Shown: positions 1 to 6,197 of the stretch, in pieces
Numbering within the stretch: position 1 is the stretch's first letter
How the letters are laid out: every line of letters begins with the position of its first letter
NCBI GenBank assembly: GCA_958405585.1
Contig: CATYEP010000005.1
Location: 1 to 27,702, forward strand
Reading direction: 5' to 3'
From: an uncultured Eubacteriales bacterium
GTDB taxonomy: Bacteria > Bacillota > Clostridia > Christensenellales > Borkfalkiaceae
Length of the DNA: 27,702 nt
Program-made: the position numbers and the translations under genes
Notes under the pieces: model-generated
The model's database searches: none
What the model was told of the DNA's origin: nothing
The model's input: only the letters and a program-made list of their open reading frames with translations

Positions 1-371
1 GGCGAATCAATGGATACAATGTTCTTGTCCGGATCCGCTTCCGTACTGCCCATGATCGTGTACGTAGCCAACTCTTCCAAATCATAATCGTATACCGTCA
101 CCGTGTTCCCGAAATGTACTTTGGAATTGTCCGTGCTCTCTTCCATGATCTTCGCATTCTTGATCTTATTTTCCAGCTCACGGATCTCGCTCTCGTTCAG
201 CGCCTCTTCGTTCTTCGCCGCATCGTATTCCGCGTTCTCGCTCAGATCCCCGAACCCGCGCGCTACCTTGATCCGCTCCGTGATCTCCTTTTTCTTTTCC
301 GTTTGAAGATATTTCAGCCGCGCTACCGCTTCGTCATAGCCCTTTTGCGTCATGATAAATTCTTCTGCCAT
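1..371 (-). CDS. greA: Transcription elongation factor GreA (3' end cut by window)
   Basis: GreA enters the RNA polymerase secondary channel and stimulates cleavage of backtracked transcripts. The reading frame starts at ATG 369-371 and runs off the left edge, giving 123 codons of a family usually near 157. Residues 1-75 form the expected charged coiled coil. The conserved acidic tip GDLSENAEYDAA lies at residues 41-52, which identifies the family. The start of the C-terminal FKBP-like domain follows (VTVYDYDLEELATYTIMG). The start is set by a strong AAGAGGTG ribosome binding site at 378-385. A perfect-consensus promoter lies about 110 bases upstream. The missing part is roughly the last 35 residues. 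Identity is secure; only the 3' end cannot be judged. Confidence 0.96.
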   Translation of the reverse strand, partial: MAEEFIMTQKGYDEAVARLKYLQTEKKKEITERIKVARGFGDLSENAEYDAAKNEEALNESEIRELENKIKNAKIMEESTDNSKVHFGNTVTVYDYDLEELATYTIMGSTEADPDKNIVSIDS

Positions 372-435
372 TTTCAACACCTCTTACTTTTATAAAAAAA
401 TGTACGGCTTTCTGCCGCTCCCTTTCCTTAAAAGA

Positions 436-467
436 ATGATTCCGCTTCATATTTTTCGCGGAATCAT
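436..467 (-). other. Leader stem-loop of greA mRNA
   Basis: A perfect 10-bp inverted repeat (ATGATTCCGC / GCGGAATCAT, 12-base loop) lies just inside the predicted greA transcript. On the minus strand it is followed by TCTTTTA, which is a weak U-tract. It could be a 5'-stabilising hairpin or a leaky attenuator; the sequence alone does not decide. Confidence 0.5.
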
Positions 468-484
468 ACCTTGCACTGTTATTT

Positions 485-513
485 ATTATACATCATGCGC
501 GCGGGCTTGTCAA
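485..513 (-). promoter_or_regulatory. Sigma-A promoter of greA
   Basis: On the minus strand TTGACA (508-513) is separated by 17 bases from TATAAT (485-490). Both hexamers match consensus perfectly. Transcription would start near 478 and give a leader of about 107 bases containing the hairpin at 436-467. Confidence 0.88.
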
Positions 514-811
514 GTTATATTCGCGCCGCAAGGCATGCCCCCGCGCCACGTTTCGTAAACTTTTCAGGGAATTTTGTGTAAGCAAAATGAAATCCGCTTT
601 CACTCTCGCCCTTCCCGACACGCGCCTTTCCGCACCGCCGCAAAAACAAACCGCTCCGCTTTTTCCGCCTCGCATATTCCCTGCGCTCCGGATCATTCTC
701 CGCCATGCTTTCAGCCGCCCCGCCGCAATAAATTTCCGCGTTTTTCAACGTTTGAAAGTCCGCCGCGGTTTTTGCCTTGCACATTCCCCGCGCGGCGGAA
801 AACCACCGTTT
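514..811. other. Non-coding stretch between the greA promoter and the aminotransferase stop
   Basis: No gene is convincing here. Short open frames on both strands lack a ribosome binding site and recognisable motifs. A hairpin with one mismatch (CGGCGGAAAAC / GTTTTCAGCCG, near 797-822) overlaps the aminotransferase stop codon but has no T-tract, so no clear terminator for the minus-strand operon is visible. Confidence 0.5.
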
Positions 812-1987
812 TCAGCCGCGGCGCAGCGTACGGACATATTCCGCGATACGATTGGCCGCAGTATCCAGATTCGCCATGCTCGTCGCGTACGAACAGCGCA
901 CATGAAAGCGCCCCGCGTCGCCGAACGCATCGCCAGGCACCACCGCCACCTTTTCCGCGCGCAAAAGACCGTTGGCAAACTCTTCGCCCGTGACCCCCAG
1001 TTTTTCCGTGGACGGATACACGTAAAACGCGCCGCGCGGTTCAAAACAGGAAAGCCCCGTTTCGTTGAAGAAATTCGTGATGAACCGCCGCCGCTTGTCA
1101 TACTCTTCGCGCATGGATTCCACGACCGCAAAATGATCGGTAAAGCCGTCTTTCAGCCCCTCTACCGCCGCGTACTGCGACGCGCTCGGCGCACACATGA
1201 TCGCGTACTGATGGATCTTGAACAGCGCCTTGTCGATCTCAGGCGGCGCACAAACAAACCCGATCCGCCAGCCCGTCATCGCAAACGCCTTCGAAAATCC
1301 GTTGATCAGCACCGTCTGTTCCCTCATCCCAGGGATCGATGCGATCGATACGTGCTTCCCGCCGTATGTCAGTTCCGCATAGATCTCGTCCGATACGATC
1401 AGAAGATCATGCTTTTCCAGAACCGGCGCGATCGCTTCCAGCTGCTCTTTCGTCATGATCCCGCCCGTCGGATTGTTCGGGTACGGAAGTATGATCGCCT
1501 TCGTGCGCGGCGTGATCGCGCGCTCCAACTGCTCGGGCGTGAGAATAAAAGAGTTTTCCTGACGGCAGGGTATATGCACCGGCACCCCGCCCGAAAGCGT
1601 TACGCACGGAGAATAGGAAACATACCCCGGATCGGGTACAAGGATCTCGTCCCCCGGATCACAGATCGCCCGCATCACAAGGTCAATCCCCTCGCTCGCT
1701 CCTACCGTCACGATAATGTTTTCCGCAGGATACTCTACCCCGAACCGCTCGTTCATATACCGCGAGATCAGCTCGCGCAGAACGGGCAGCCCACGATTGC
1801 CCGTGTACTGCGTATACCCGCGCTGTATGGATTTGATCGCCGCATTGCGTATGTGCCACGGCGTGATAAAATCGGGTTCGCCGACGCCCAGCGAGATCGC
1901 ATCCTTCATCTCCGATACAATGTCGAAAAATTTGCGGATGCCGCTCGGTTTCAGCTCCTGCGAACGTTGGTTGACAAAATTTCTCAT
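812..1987 (-). CDS. Class I/II pyridoxal-phosphate aminotransferase (AspC/PatA-like)
   Basis: Fold-type I aminotransferase of 391 residues, normal family length, cytoplasmic. Visible marks are NNPTG at 171-175, the DEIY segment with Asp200 and Tyr203 that position the PLP ring, the Schiff-base lysine Lys233 in NGFSKAFAMTGWRIGF, and a C-terminal RCSYA motif whose arginine normally holds the substrate carboxylate. The family includes aromatic/aspartate aminotransferases and N-acetyl-diaminopimelate aminotransferase PatA; the amino donor cannot be read from sequence. The ATG overlaps the stop of the upstream lrp-like gene in an ATGA (1984-1987), so the two are translationally coupled. The pairing suggests the regulator senses an amino acid made or used by this enzyme. 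Confidence 0.93.
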   Translation of the reverse strand: MRNFVNQRSQELKPSGIRKFFDIVSEMKDAISLGVGEPDFITPWHIRNAAIKSIQRGYTQYTGNRGLPVLRELISRYMNERFGVEYPAENIIVTVGASEGIDLVMRAICDPGDEILVPDPGYVSYSPCVTLSGGVPVHIPCRQENSFILTPEQLERAITPRTKAIILPYPNNPTGGIMTKEQLEAIAPVLEKHDLLIVSDEIYAELTYGGKHVSIASIPGMREQTVLINGFSKAFAMTGWRIGFVCAPPEIDKALFKIHQYAIMCAPSASQYAAVEGLKDGFTDHFAVVESMREEYDKRRRFITNFFNETGLSCFEPRGAFYVYPSTEKLGVTGEEFANGLLRAEKVAVVPGDAFGDAGRFHVRCSYATSMANLDTAANRIAEYVRTLRRG

Positions 1988-2478
1988 GCGTGTACCGATA
2001 TCCGTATACGGTTATCGTCCTCCGTGTCCGTGATCGTCCCTTCGATCTTGTATTTTTTGAGGATAAAATGCGTCGCCGTCGACTGCACTTCGTCCAGCGT
2101 GGAAAGCCGCTCGGATACGAACCGCGCCACCTCGCGCAGATTCTTCCCTTCGATAAATACCGCCAGATCATACCCGCCGCTCATAAGATAACAGCTCTTC
2201 ACTTCCTCAAAACGGTACACTTCTTCCGCGATCGCATCAAACCCGCTCGTTTTCTGCGGCGATACCTTCACCTCGATGAGCGCCTGCACGATATCGTCCG
2301 ACAGTCTCTCGTCGTTCACGATCGCCGTGTACTTCACGATGATCCCCCGCGATTCCATTGAAGCGATCGTGTCCGCGACCTCTTTCTCCGTCTTGTTCAG
2401 CATGACAGCTATCTTCGCCGCCGTATAACGGCAGTCTTCCTGCAGGATTCCGAGTATGTCCGATTCCAGCTTTAACAT
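1984..2478 (-). CDS. Lrp/AsnC-family transcriptional regulator
   Basis: Amino-acid-responsive DNA-binding regulator of 164 residues. Residues 1-55 form the winged helix-turn-helix (ILGILQEDCRYTAAKIAVML, then VADTIASMESRGIIVKYTAIV). Residues 65-145 form the RAM ligand-binding domain (VEVKV-type strand, MSGGYDLAVFIEGKNL, then STLDEVQSTATHFILKKYK). About 15 polar residues follow. A longer in-frame extension is open upstream, but the start at 2476-2478 has an AAAGAGGTG ribosome binding site at 2484-2492 and fits family length. It is first in a two-gene unit with the aminotransferase. Its promoter is divergent from the next gene. Autoregulation is typical of the family but not shown here. Confidence 0.93.
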   Translation of the reverse strand: MLKLESDILGILQEDCRYTAAKIAVMLNKTEKEVADTIASMESRGIIVKYTAIVNDERLSDDIVQALIEVKVSPQKTSGFDAIAEEVYRFEEVKSCYLMSGGYDLAVFIEGKNLREVARFVSERLSTLDEVQSTATHFILKKYKIEGTITDTEDDNRIRISVHA

Positions 2479-2620
2479 TTCCACACCTCTTTTTCGCTTT
2501 CTGCAAAAGAGCTTTGCCCGATTCTTTGCATACGTGCCACGACTTTTTCGCCAAAAACACGCATTTTGCCGCGGCGGCACGGTTTTCCGCGCCGCCGCCT
2601 GCTGCAAATCTCTTTCAATT

Positions 2621-2649
2621 AGTATATATTTTTACGGAAAATAAGTCAA
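2621..2649 (-). promoter_or_regulatory. Sigma-A promoter of the lrp-like/aminotransferase unit
   Basis: Minus strand: TTGACT (2644-2649), 17-base spacer, TATACT (2621-2626). It predicts a leader of about 135 bases before the lrp-like ATG. The -35 element lies only 6 bases from that of the divergent promoter at 2656-2684, so one bound regulator could affect both. Confidence 0.8.
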
Positions 2650-2655
2650 TAATAT

Positions 2656-2684
2656 TTTACTTTTACCGAAAATTTCACTATAAT
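2656..2684 (+). promoter_or_regulatory. Promoter of the 87-residue protein gene
   Basis: Plus strand: TTTACT (2656-2661), 17-base spacer, perfect TATAAT (2679-2684), about 25 bases before the ATG. It is back to back with the lrp-like promoter. Confidence 0.68.
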
Positions 2685-2709
2685 TTTAAAAAAACATTCG
2701 GAGTTTCTT

Positions 2710-2973
2710 ATGTTCAGGATCTGGGCTAAAATCATGCTCGACGGCAAGATCGCCAAACAGTTCGTTTACGAAAACGACGGGGAAAAACTTACCTATTCCC
2801 ACTTCTTCAATTACCTCGCGGATATCTGCCGCGAACTCGACGTCCCCACCCCCGTCCTGCTCAAAACCCATATCTTTAACTTCGCCAAATTCAATCACGT
2901 CCGCTTTTACCCCCGCGATTTCGTCGAAGGCGTCGATTTCGATTACCTCCTGCTGGAAAACATCATTCTCTGA
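2710..2973 (+). CDS. Small conserved-looking protein of unknown function (87 residues)
   Basis: An 87-residue acidic/aromatic protein with no signal peptide or membrane segment. It starts MFRIWAKIMLDGKIAKQFVY and continues into a helical middle and a segment PTPVLLKTHIFNFAKFNHVR followed by FYPRDFVEGVDFDYLLLEN. A GGAG at 2700-2703 and a promoter with a perfect -10 support expression. I recall similar short hypothetical proteins in Clostridia with the same LLKTHIFNFAKFN stretch, but I cannot name a domain or function. It is a single-gene unit, divergent from the lrp-like operon, and probably ends at the terminator at 3181. Confidence 0.8.
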   Translation: MFRIWAKIMLDGKIAKQFVYENDGEKLTYSHFFNYLADICRELDVPTPVLLKTHIFNFAKFNHVRFYPRDFVEGVDFDYLLLENIIL

Positions 2974-3047
2974 GCCACTTCACCGCTTTCCGCCCCCTCA
3001 GACAGACGCGATTTTTCTTTCGGCCATGAGACTTTTACCCCGCTCGG

Positions 3048-3137
3048 TACATGGTCGGACTGTTCATGGTTGGACAGCGCTTGGTCGGACGGTGCATGGT
3101 CGGACGGTGCATGGTCGGACGACGCTTGGTCAAAATT
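3048..3137. repeat. 15-bp tandem repeat, five copies plus a degenerate sixth
   Basis: The unit is close to TGCATGGTCGGACGG, beginning at 3048, 3063, 3078, 3093 and 3108. A sixth copy starts at 3123 and decays after CGCTTGGTC. The copies at 3093 and 3108 differ only at the last base. The tract lies between the stop of the small protein gene and its terminator. A minus-strand open frame crosses it (SDHAP-type peptide repeat) but has no gene-like features. Confidence 0.9.
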
Positions 3138-3180
3138 TTTTTCGGACGCAGAAGCAGCTTTTTTAGCAAACACGGCAAAA

Positions 3181-3217
3181 CCGAGGCAAAAGGACTTGAC
3201 TTTTGTCTCGGTTTTTG
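3181..3217 (+). terminator. Rho-independent terminator of the small protein gene
   Basis: A 12-bp stem (CCGAGGCAAAAG / CTTTTGTCTCGG, one G-U pair) with a 7-base loop GACTTGA, followed by TTTTTGTT. The loop and 3' arm also contain the -35 element and part of the spacer of the queT promoter. Confidence 0.82.
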
Positions 3218-3224
3218 TTATCCT
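3196..3224 (+). promoter_or_regulatory. queT promoter, embedded in the upstream terminator
   Basis: TTGACT (3196-3201), 17-base spacer, TATCCT (3219-3224). The predicted start near 3231 is immediately before the first riboswitch base, which supports this assignment. The -35 lies in the terminator loop and the U-tract falls in the promoter spacer. Confidence 0.7.
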
Positions 3225-3231
3225 TTCGTGC

Positions 3232-3270
3232 GGTAGGTTTTCGGAAAACACTACCTAAAAACAACCGAGG
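3232..3270 (+). promoter_or_regulatory. preQ1-I riboswitch
   Basis: P1 is GGTAG (3232-3236) with CTACC (3251-3255). The loop segment TTCGG (3240-3244) can pair with CCGAG (3265-3269) to form the class I H-type pseudoknot. The A-rich linker TAAAAACAA between them is the usual hallmark. The second pseudoknot strand overlaps the Shine-Dalgarno GAGG (3267-3270), so preQ1 binding should hide the ribosome binding site and lower queT translation. The next gene is a QueT-type transporter, the expected target. Confidence 0.85.
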
Positions 3271-3281
3271 TAAACTGAATA

Positions 3282-3866
3282 ATGAAGAAACTCACGACTA
3301 AGATGTTGTGCAGAGCCGGCATCATCGCCGCCCTGTACGTTGCACTCACCTACGCGTTCGGCGCGCTTGCTTACAACGGATTTTTACAGATCCGTCCCGC
3401 CGAAGCGCTCACGATTCTTCCCCTGTTTTTTCCGGAAGCGATCCCTGCTTTGTACATAGGCTGCATGCTGAGCAATATTGCTTCCCCGTTCTGGGTATAC
3501 GACGTGTTCGTCGGATCCCTGGCGACACTGGTCGCCGCTGTCGGAACTTGGGGAATCGGTAAAATTTTCCGCAGCCACGTTCTGCGCATTGCGGTCGGCG
3601 GATTGTTCCCCGTACTGGTCAACGCATTCGTCATTCCCGTCATCATCGTGTTTTTGTGCGGAGATCTTTCCTACGGCACTCTCTCCGCAACCTATTGGAC
3701 GTATTTCGGCTCTCTTGCCGTGACTGAAGCGCTTTGGGTCTATGCACTCGGCGCACCCCTCTATGCGTTTGTACATTCCATGCGCAAAAAAGGTGTGTCC
3801 GCGTTCTGCGACAACACCGTCGGCACACCTTTGCAAAACACCGCCGTCGAACATAAAAACAAATAA
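3282..3866 (+). CDS. queT: QueT-family transporter, S component for a queuosine precursor
   Basis: Integral membrane substrate-binding subunit of an ECF-type transporter, 194 residues with about five to six hydrophobic helices. It starts MKKLTTKMLCRAGIIAALYVALTY. The family segment FLQIRPAEALTILPLFFPEAIPALYIGCMLSN follows, with the RPAEAL motif near residue 40. QueT proteins are predicted to import preQ1 or preQ0 for queuosine tRNA modification. The preQ1-I riboswitch directly upstream independently supports this substrate. The last 25 or so residues are a polar tail. It has its own promoter and terminator; no energising ECF ATPases are in the window, so a shared energy module elsewhere is implied. 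Confidence 0.93.
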   Translation: MKKLTTKMLCRAGIIAALYVALTYAFGALAYNGFLQIRPAEALTILPLFFPEAIPALYIGCMLSNIASPFWVYDVFVGSLATLVAAVGTWGIGKIFRSHVLRIAVGGLFPVLVNAFVIPVIIVFLCGDLSYGTLSATYWTYFGSLAVTEALWVYALGAPLYAFVHSMRKKGVSAFCDNTVGTPLQNTAVEHKNK

Positions 3867-3930
3867 CATTGAAACTTAATTTATCTGAAAGCGTTTTCCC
3901 TTACAGCGGTACGCCTTCAAAAAAACTTAC

Positions 3931-3968
3931 GCCGCCGCGCAGATTCCGACTGCGCGGCGGCTTTTTCT
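3931..3968 (+). terminator. queT terminator
   Basis: Perfect 12-bp stem GCCGCCGCGCAG / CTGCGCGGCGGC with a 7-base loop, followed by TTTTTCTTT. It lies 65 bases after the queT stop. Confidence 0.92.
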
Positions 3969-3970
3969 TT

Positions 3971-4166
3971 GATTTTTAACTTTACCGACCGCAAACACTT
4001 TCCGCAAAAACTTAAAGAGCCGAACTTCAACCAAATTCTACCCCCTTTCCGCCCCGACGACCGTTCGCGATTTTTGTCCGCTTTCGTATGAACGGTATAA
4101 CCGCCTTTTTACAGCGGCGTTTCCATTTTCTTCTGCAAAAATTTTACTGTCGCAAGAAGAATTTTA
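3971..4166. other. Non-coding stretch upstream of the Crp/Fnr gene
   Basis: Between the queT terminator and the crp-like promoter I see no reading frame with a ribosome binding site, no repeat and no convincing RNA structure. Confidence 0.6.
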
Positions 4167-4195
4167 TTGACTTTTTTTTAACGATGCGGTATTCT
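4167..4195 (+). promoter_or_regulatory. Promoter of the Crp/Fnr gene
   Basis: TTGACT (4167-4172), 17-base spacer, TATTCT (4190-4195). A perfect TATAAT also occurs at 4201-4206 but has no -35 at correct spacing. Confidence 0.65.
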
Positions 4196-4206
4196 ATACC
4201 TATAAT

Positions 4207-4224
4207 TTGTTGCAAATGCAACAA
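4207..4224. promoter_or_regulatory. Perfect palindrome, candidate Crp/Fnr operator
   Basis: TTGTTGCAAATGCAACAA: two 8-base arms around AA. It starts a few bases downstream of the predicted transcription start and touches the Shine-Dalgarno (AAGGAG 4223-4228). Its size and two-fold symmetry suit a dimeric Crp/Fnr protein, and its position suits autorepression. This is an inference from location; I do not recognise it as a named regulator's site. Confidence 0.55.
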
Positions 4225-4238
4225 GGAGAAAGAAAAAG

Positions 4239-4892
4239 ATGGAAGAAGTGACGACCTCATTGTTTGACGGAGTAACGGCGCAGGAGTACAACGCGATGAT
4301 GACGTGTTTCAAGACGACTACGCGGGGATACGGAAAGGGTGAAGAGATACCGATGCCGAGCGGGAGGATCGGGGTGGTGCAGAGCGGGAAATTGAGCCTG
4401 ATCAAGACGGATGTGAACGGTGTACGGACGATTTTTGAACAACTGAAAAAGGGCGGGGTATTCGGGGACGTTTTGGGATTTTCGTGGGCGGACGCGAATT
4501 TTTACCTGTCGGCGGATGAGGACTGTGAAATTTTGTACATTGATTACGAGCACATTATCAAAAGATGTCCGAACGCATGCACGCATCATTCGGTGGTGGT
4601 GGCGAATCTTGTGCAGCTGATGAGCGAAAAAACGCAGGCGCTGTCCGAACATCTGGAGATATTAAGCCGTCGGACGATCCGTGAAAAGCTGAGCGCTTAT
4701 TTTTCCATGCTGGCGGCGAAGAATAAGAGTTCGTATTTTACCCTTCCGTTTTCGCAGACGAGCCTGGCGGATTACATTTGTGTGGATCGCAGCGCCATGG
4801 TGCGGGAACTGAAACGAATGAGCGACGACGGACTCATCGAATTGGACAGGCGCAACGTAAAACTGTGCAAGCCTGCGCAGGCGGGAAGGTAA
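4239..4892 (+). CDS. Crp/Fnr-family transcriptional regulator
   Basis: 217 residues. Residues 15-125 are the cyclic-nucleotide-type beta barrel (SGRIGVVQSGKLSLIK, then EQLKKGGVFGDVLGFS). A dimer helix follows. Residues 145-215 are the Crp-type winged helix with recognition region QTSLADYICVDRSAMVRELK and DDGLIELDRRNVKL. There is no N-terminal cysteine cluster as in Fnr, so no Fe-S oxygen sensor is evident; the ligand is unknown. The start has GGAG at 4225-4228. Its stop is 3 bases before tcdA, so the two share a transcript. A perfect palindrome in its own leader suggests self-control. Confidence 0.93.
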   Translation: MEEVTTSLFDGVTAQEYNAMMTCFKTTTRGYGKGEEIPMPSGRIGVVQSGKLSLIKTDVNGVRTIFEQLKKGGVFGDVLGFSWADANFYLSADEDCEILYIDYEHIIKRCPNACTHHSVVVANLVQLMSEKTQALSEHLEILSRRTIREKLSAYFSMLAAKNKSSYFTLPFSQTSLADYICVDRSAMVRELKRMSDDGLIELDRRNVKLCKPAQAGR

Positions 4893-4895
4893 ACA

Positions 4896-5597
4896 ATGCA
4901 GACATTTATACGGGAAATCGCACTGATCGGCGAAGAAAATTTTAAAAAATTGCAGCGCGCACACGTCGCGGTGTTCGGCATCGGCGGCGTGGGATCGTAC
5001 GCGGCGGAAGCGCTCGTTCGGGCAGGGATCGGCAAACTGACGTTTATAGACGGCGACAACGTCGCGGAAAGCAACCTGAACCGACAGCTGATCGCCCTGC
5101 ATTCCACGATCGGAAAAAACAAAGCGGCAGTCATGAAACAGCGCGCGCTGGACATCCGTCCGGACGGAAATTTTTGTGCAAAAGAATGCTTTTTTGACGA
5201 AAAAACAGAAAACGGTTTTGATTTTTCCGACTATACCTATGTAGCCGACTGTATCGACAGCGTCAAGGCGAAAGCACTTCTGATCGAGAAGGCGCGGCAA
5301 GCGGGCATCCCCGTGATCTCCAGCATGGGCGCAGGAAACAAGCTGGACGGAAACGCCTTCCGCGTGGCTGACATTGAAAAAACACGCGAATGTCCGTTGG
5401 CGCGGATCATGCGCAGGGAATTGAAAACGCGGGGCATTACGGGCGTAAAAGCCGTCTATTCGGAAGAAAAACCGCTCGCGCCCGACAAATCGGGCGCCGC
5501 AGACGGCGAACGCTTCATCGGAAGCATCTCCTATGTCCCCTCTATGGCAGGCCTGCTACTCGCAGGTACAATCATTCAGGATATTTTGAAAATGTAA
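4896..5597 (+). CDS. tcdA: tRNA threonylcarbamoyladenosine dehydratase (TcdA/CsdL)
   Basis: E1-like enzyme that uses ATP to cyclise the t6A37 side chain of tRNAs to ct6A. 233 residues, family length. Visible are the nucleotide-binding FGIGGVGSYAAEALVRAGIG (about 29-48), the acidic strand FIDGDNVAESNLNRQ with the ATP-contacting NLNRQ, and ADCIDSVKAKALLIEKA. The C-terminal half has SSMGAGNKLD, CPLARIMRRELK and the YSEEKP motif characteristic of TcdA. Zinc CxxC pairs of MoeB/ThiF are absent. Its ribosome binding site (GGGAAGG) lies inside the end of the Crp/Fnr gene. No functional link to that regulator is obvious beyond co-transcription. Confidence 0.93.
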   Translation: MQTFIREIALIGEENFKKLQRAHVAVFGIGGVGSYAAEALVRAGIGKLTFIDGDNVAESNLNRQLIALHSTIGKNKAAVMKQRALDIRPDGNFCAKECFFDEKTENGFDFSDYTYVADCIDSVKAKALLIEKARQAGIPVISSMGAGNKLDGNAFRVADIEKTRECPLARIMRRELKTRGITGVKAVYSEEKPLAPDKSGAADGERFIGSISYVPSMAGLLLAGTIIQDILKM

Positions 5598-5607
5598 AAA
5601 AGAATCA

Positions 5608-5651
5608 TAAAAAAAGAGGTCTTTCGCTTCTGCGAAAGACCTCTCTTTTTT
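5608..5651. terminator. Bidirectional terminator between tcdA and the pilin-like gene
   Basis: Perfect 13-bp stem AGAGGTCTTTCGC / GCGAAAGACCTCT with loop TTCT. It has a T-tract on the plus side and an A-tract on the other, so it can end both convergent transcripts. Confidence 0.92.
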
Positions 5652-5659
5652 AACGTTCG

Positions 5660-6196
5660 TTATGCTTGTGCTTTGACAACCCATTTGTCGCCGCTTTGCT
5701 CCGCTACATACCCTTCTTCAACATACTTTGCGTCGGGCTGAACAGAAAATTCGCCGCCCGTAAGGTTCAATTTGCTGGCGCTTCCGATAGCTATACCGCC
5801 ATTTAACGTTCCGCCGCTCACATTTATATAACTGTTTGCCGCATCCGCCTTCAAGACCGCTATCCCTGCACTAAAACTACCGCCCGTAATATTAATTGTT
5901 CCGCCTGTACTGAATACATAGGCCCCATACCTTACAGACTCATATATACCGCTTTCAACATTAACGGTACCTCCGTTACTCGCAGCAACACACATACTGT
6001 TCCAATCCGAGAATTCAAGGTCTGAAACTCTTTGATGTATTTCACAATTCCGCAAAGTTGCCGTTCCTCCGGCCGCTTCTATTCCGCCGCCAAAATCAGA
6101 ATTAATTACTACATTATCCAGAACCGCCGTTCCACCAGCATAAACTTTTATACAATTCCAATATGCAGTATAATTTTCCAGCTGCATATTGCTCAT
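5660..6196 (-). CDS. C-terminal part of the frameshifted pilin-fronted surface protein
   Basis: The 178-residue open frame starting at 6196 has no ribosome binding site. The same frame stays open upstream to the G tract at 6244-6252 and encodes GDLVTPYTSVFNYGTLEMSN, which matches the style of repeats in the upstream fragment (NYGTMYISSGKVES, NEGVLEMTGGTL). It is therefore best read as the distal end of the gene starting at 7622, displaced by one base. Content is short beta-strand repeats with Gly-Gly turns (GGTAVLDNVV, GGTATLRNCEI, GGTINITGGSF, SGGTLNGG), typical of a right-handed beta-helix. The end VEEGYVAEQSGDKWVVKA is a likely terminal cap. There is no sortase motif or membrane anchor. 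Confidence 0.75.
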   Translation of the reverse strand: MSNMQLENYTAYWNCIKVYAGGTAVLDNVVINSDFGGGIEAAGGTATLRNCEIHQRVSDLEFSDWNSMCVAASNGGTVNVESGIYESVRYGAYVFSTGGTINITGGSFSAGIAVLKADAANSYINVSGGTLNGGIAIGSASKLNLTGGEFSVQPDAKYVEEGYVAEQSGDKWVVKAQA

Positions 6197-6197
6197 T

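Noticed and set aside
515..784. Possible 89-residue minus-strand gene downstream of the aminotransferase
   Set aside because: GGGGA directly adjoins the ATG with unsuitable spacing, and no motif or family is recognisable. Treated as non-coding.
587..2191. 534-codon open frame on the plus strand
   Set aside because: It lies antisense across the aminotransferase and lrp-like genes. Those have clear motifs, ribosome binding sites and a coupled ATGA. The antisense frame is Arg/His-rich and open only because of codon bias.
2943..3251. 102-codon minus-strand frame with SDHAP-type peptide repeats
   Set aside because: The peptide repeat is only a translation of the 15-bp DNA repeat. The frame spans a terminator and the queT promoter and has no ribosome binding site.
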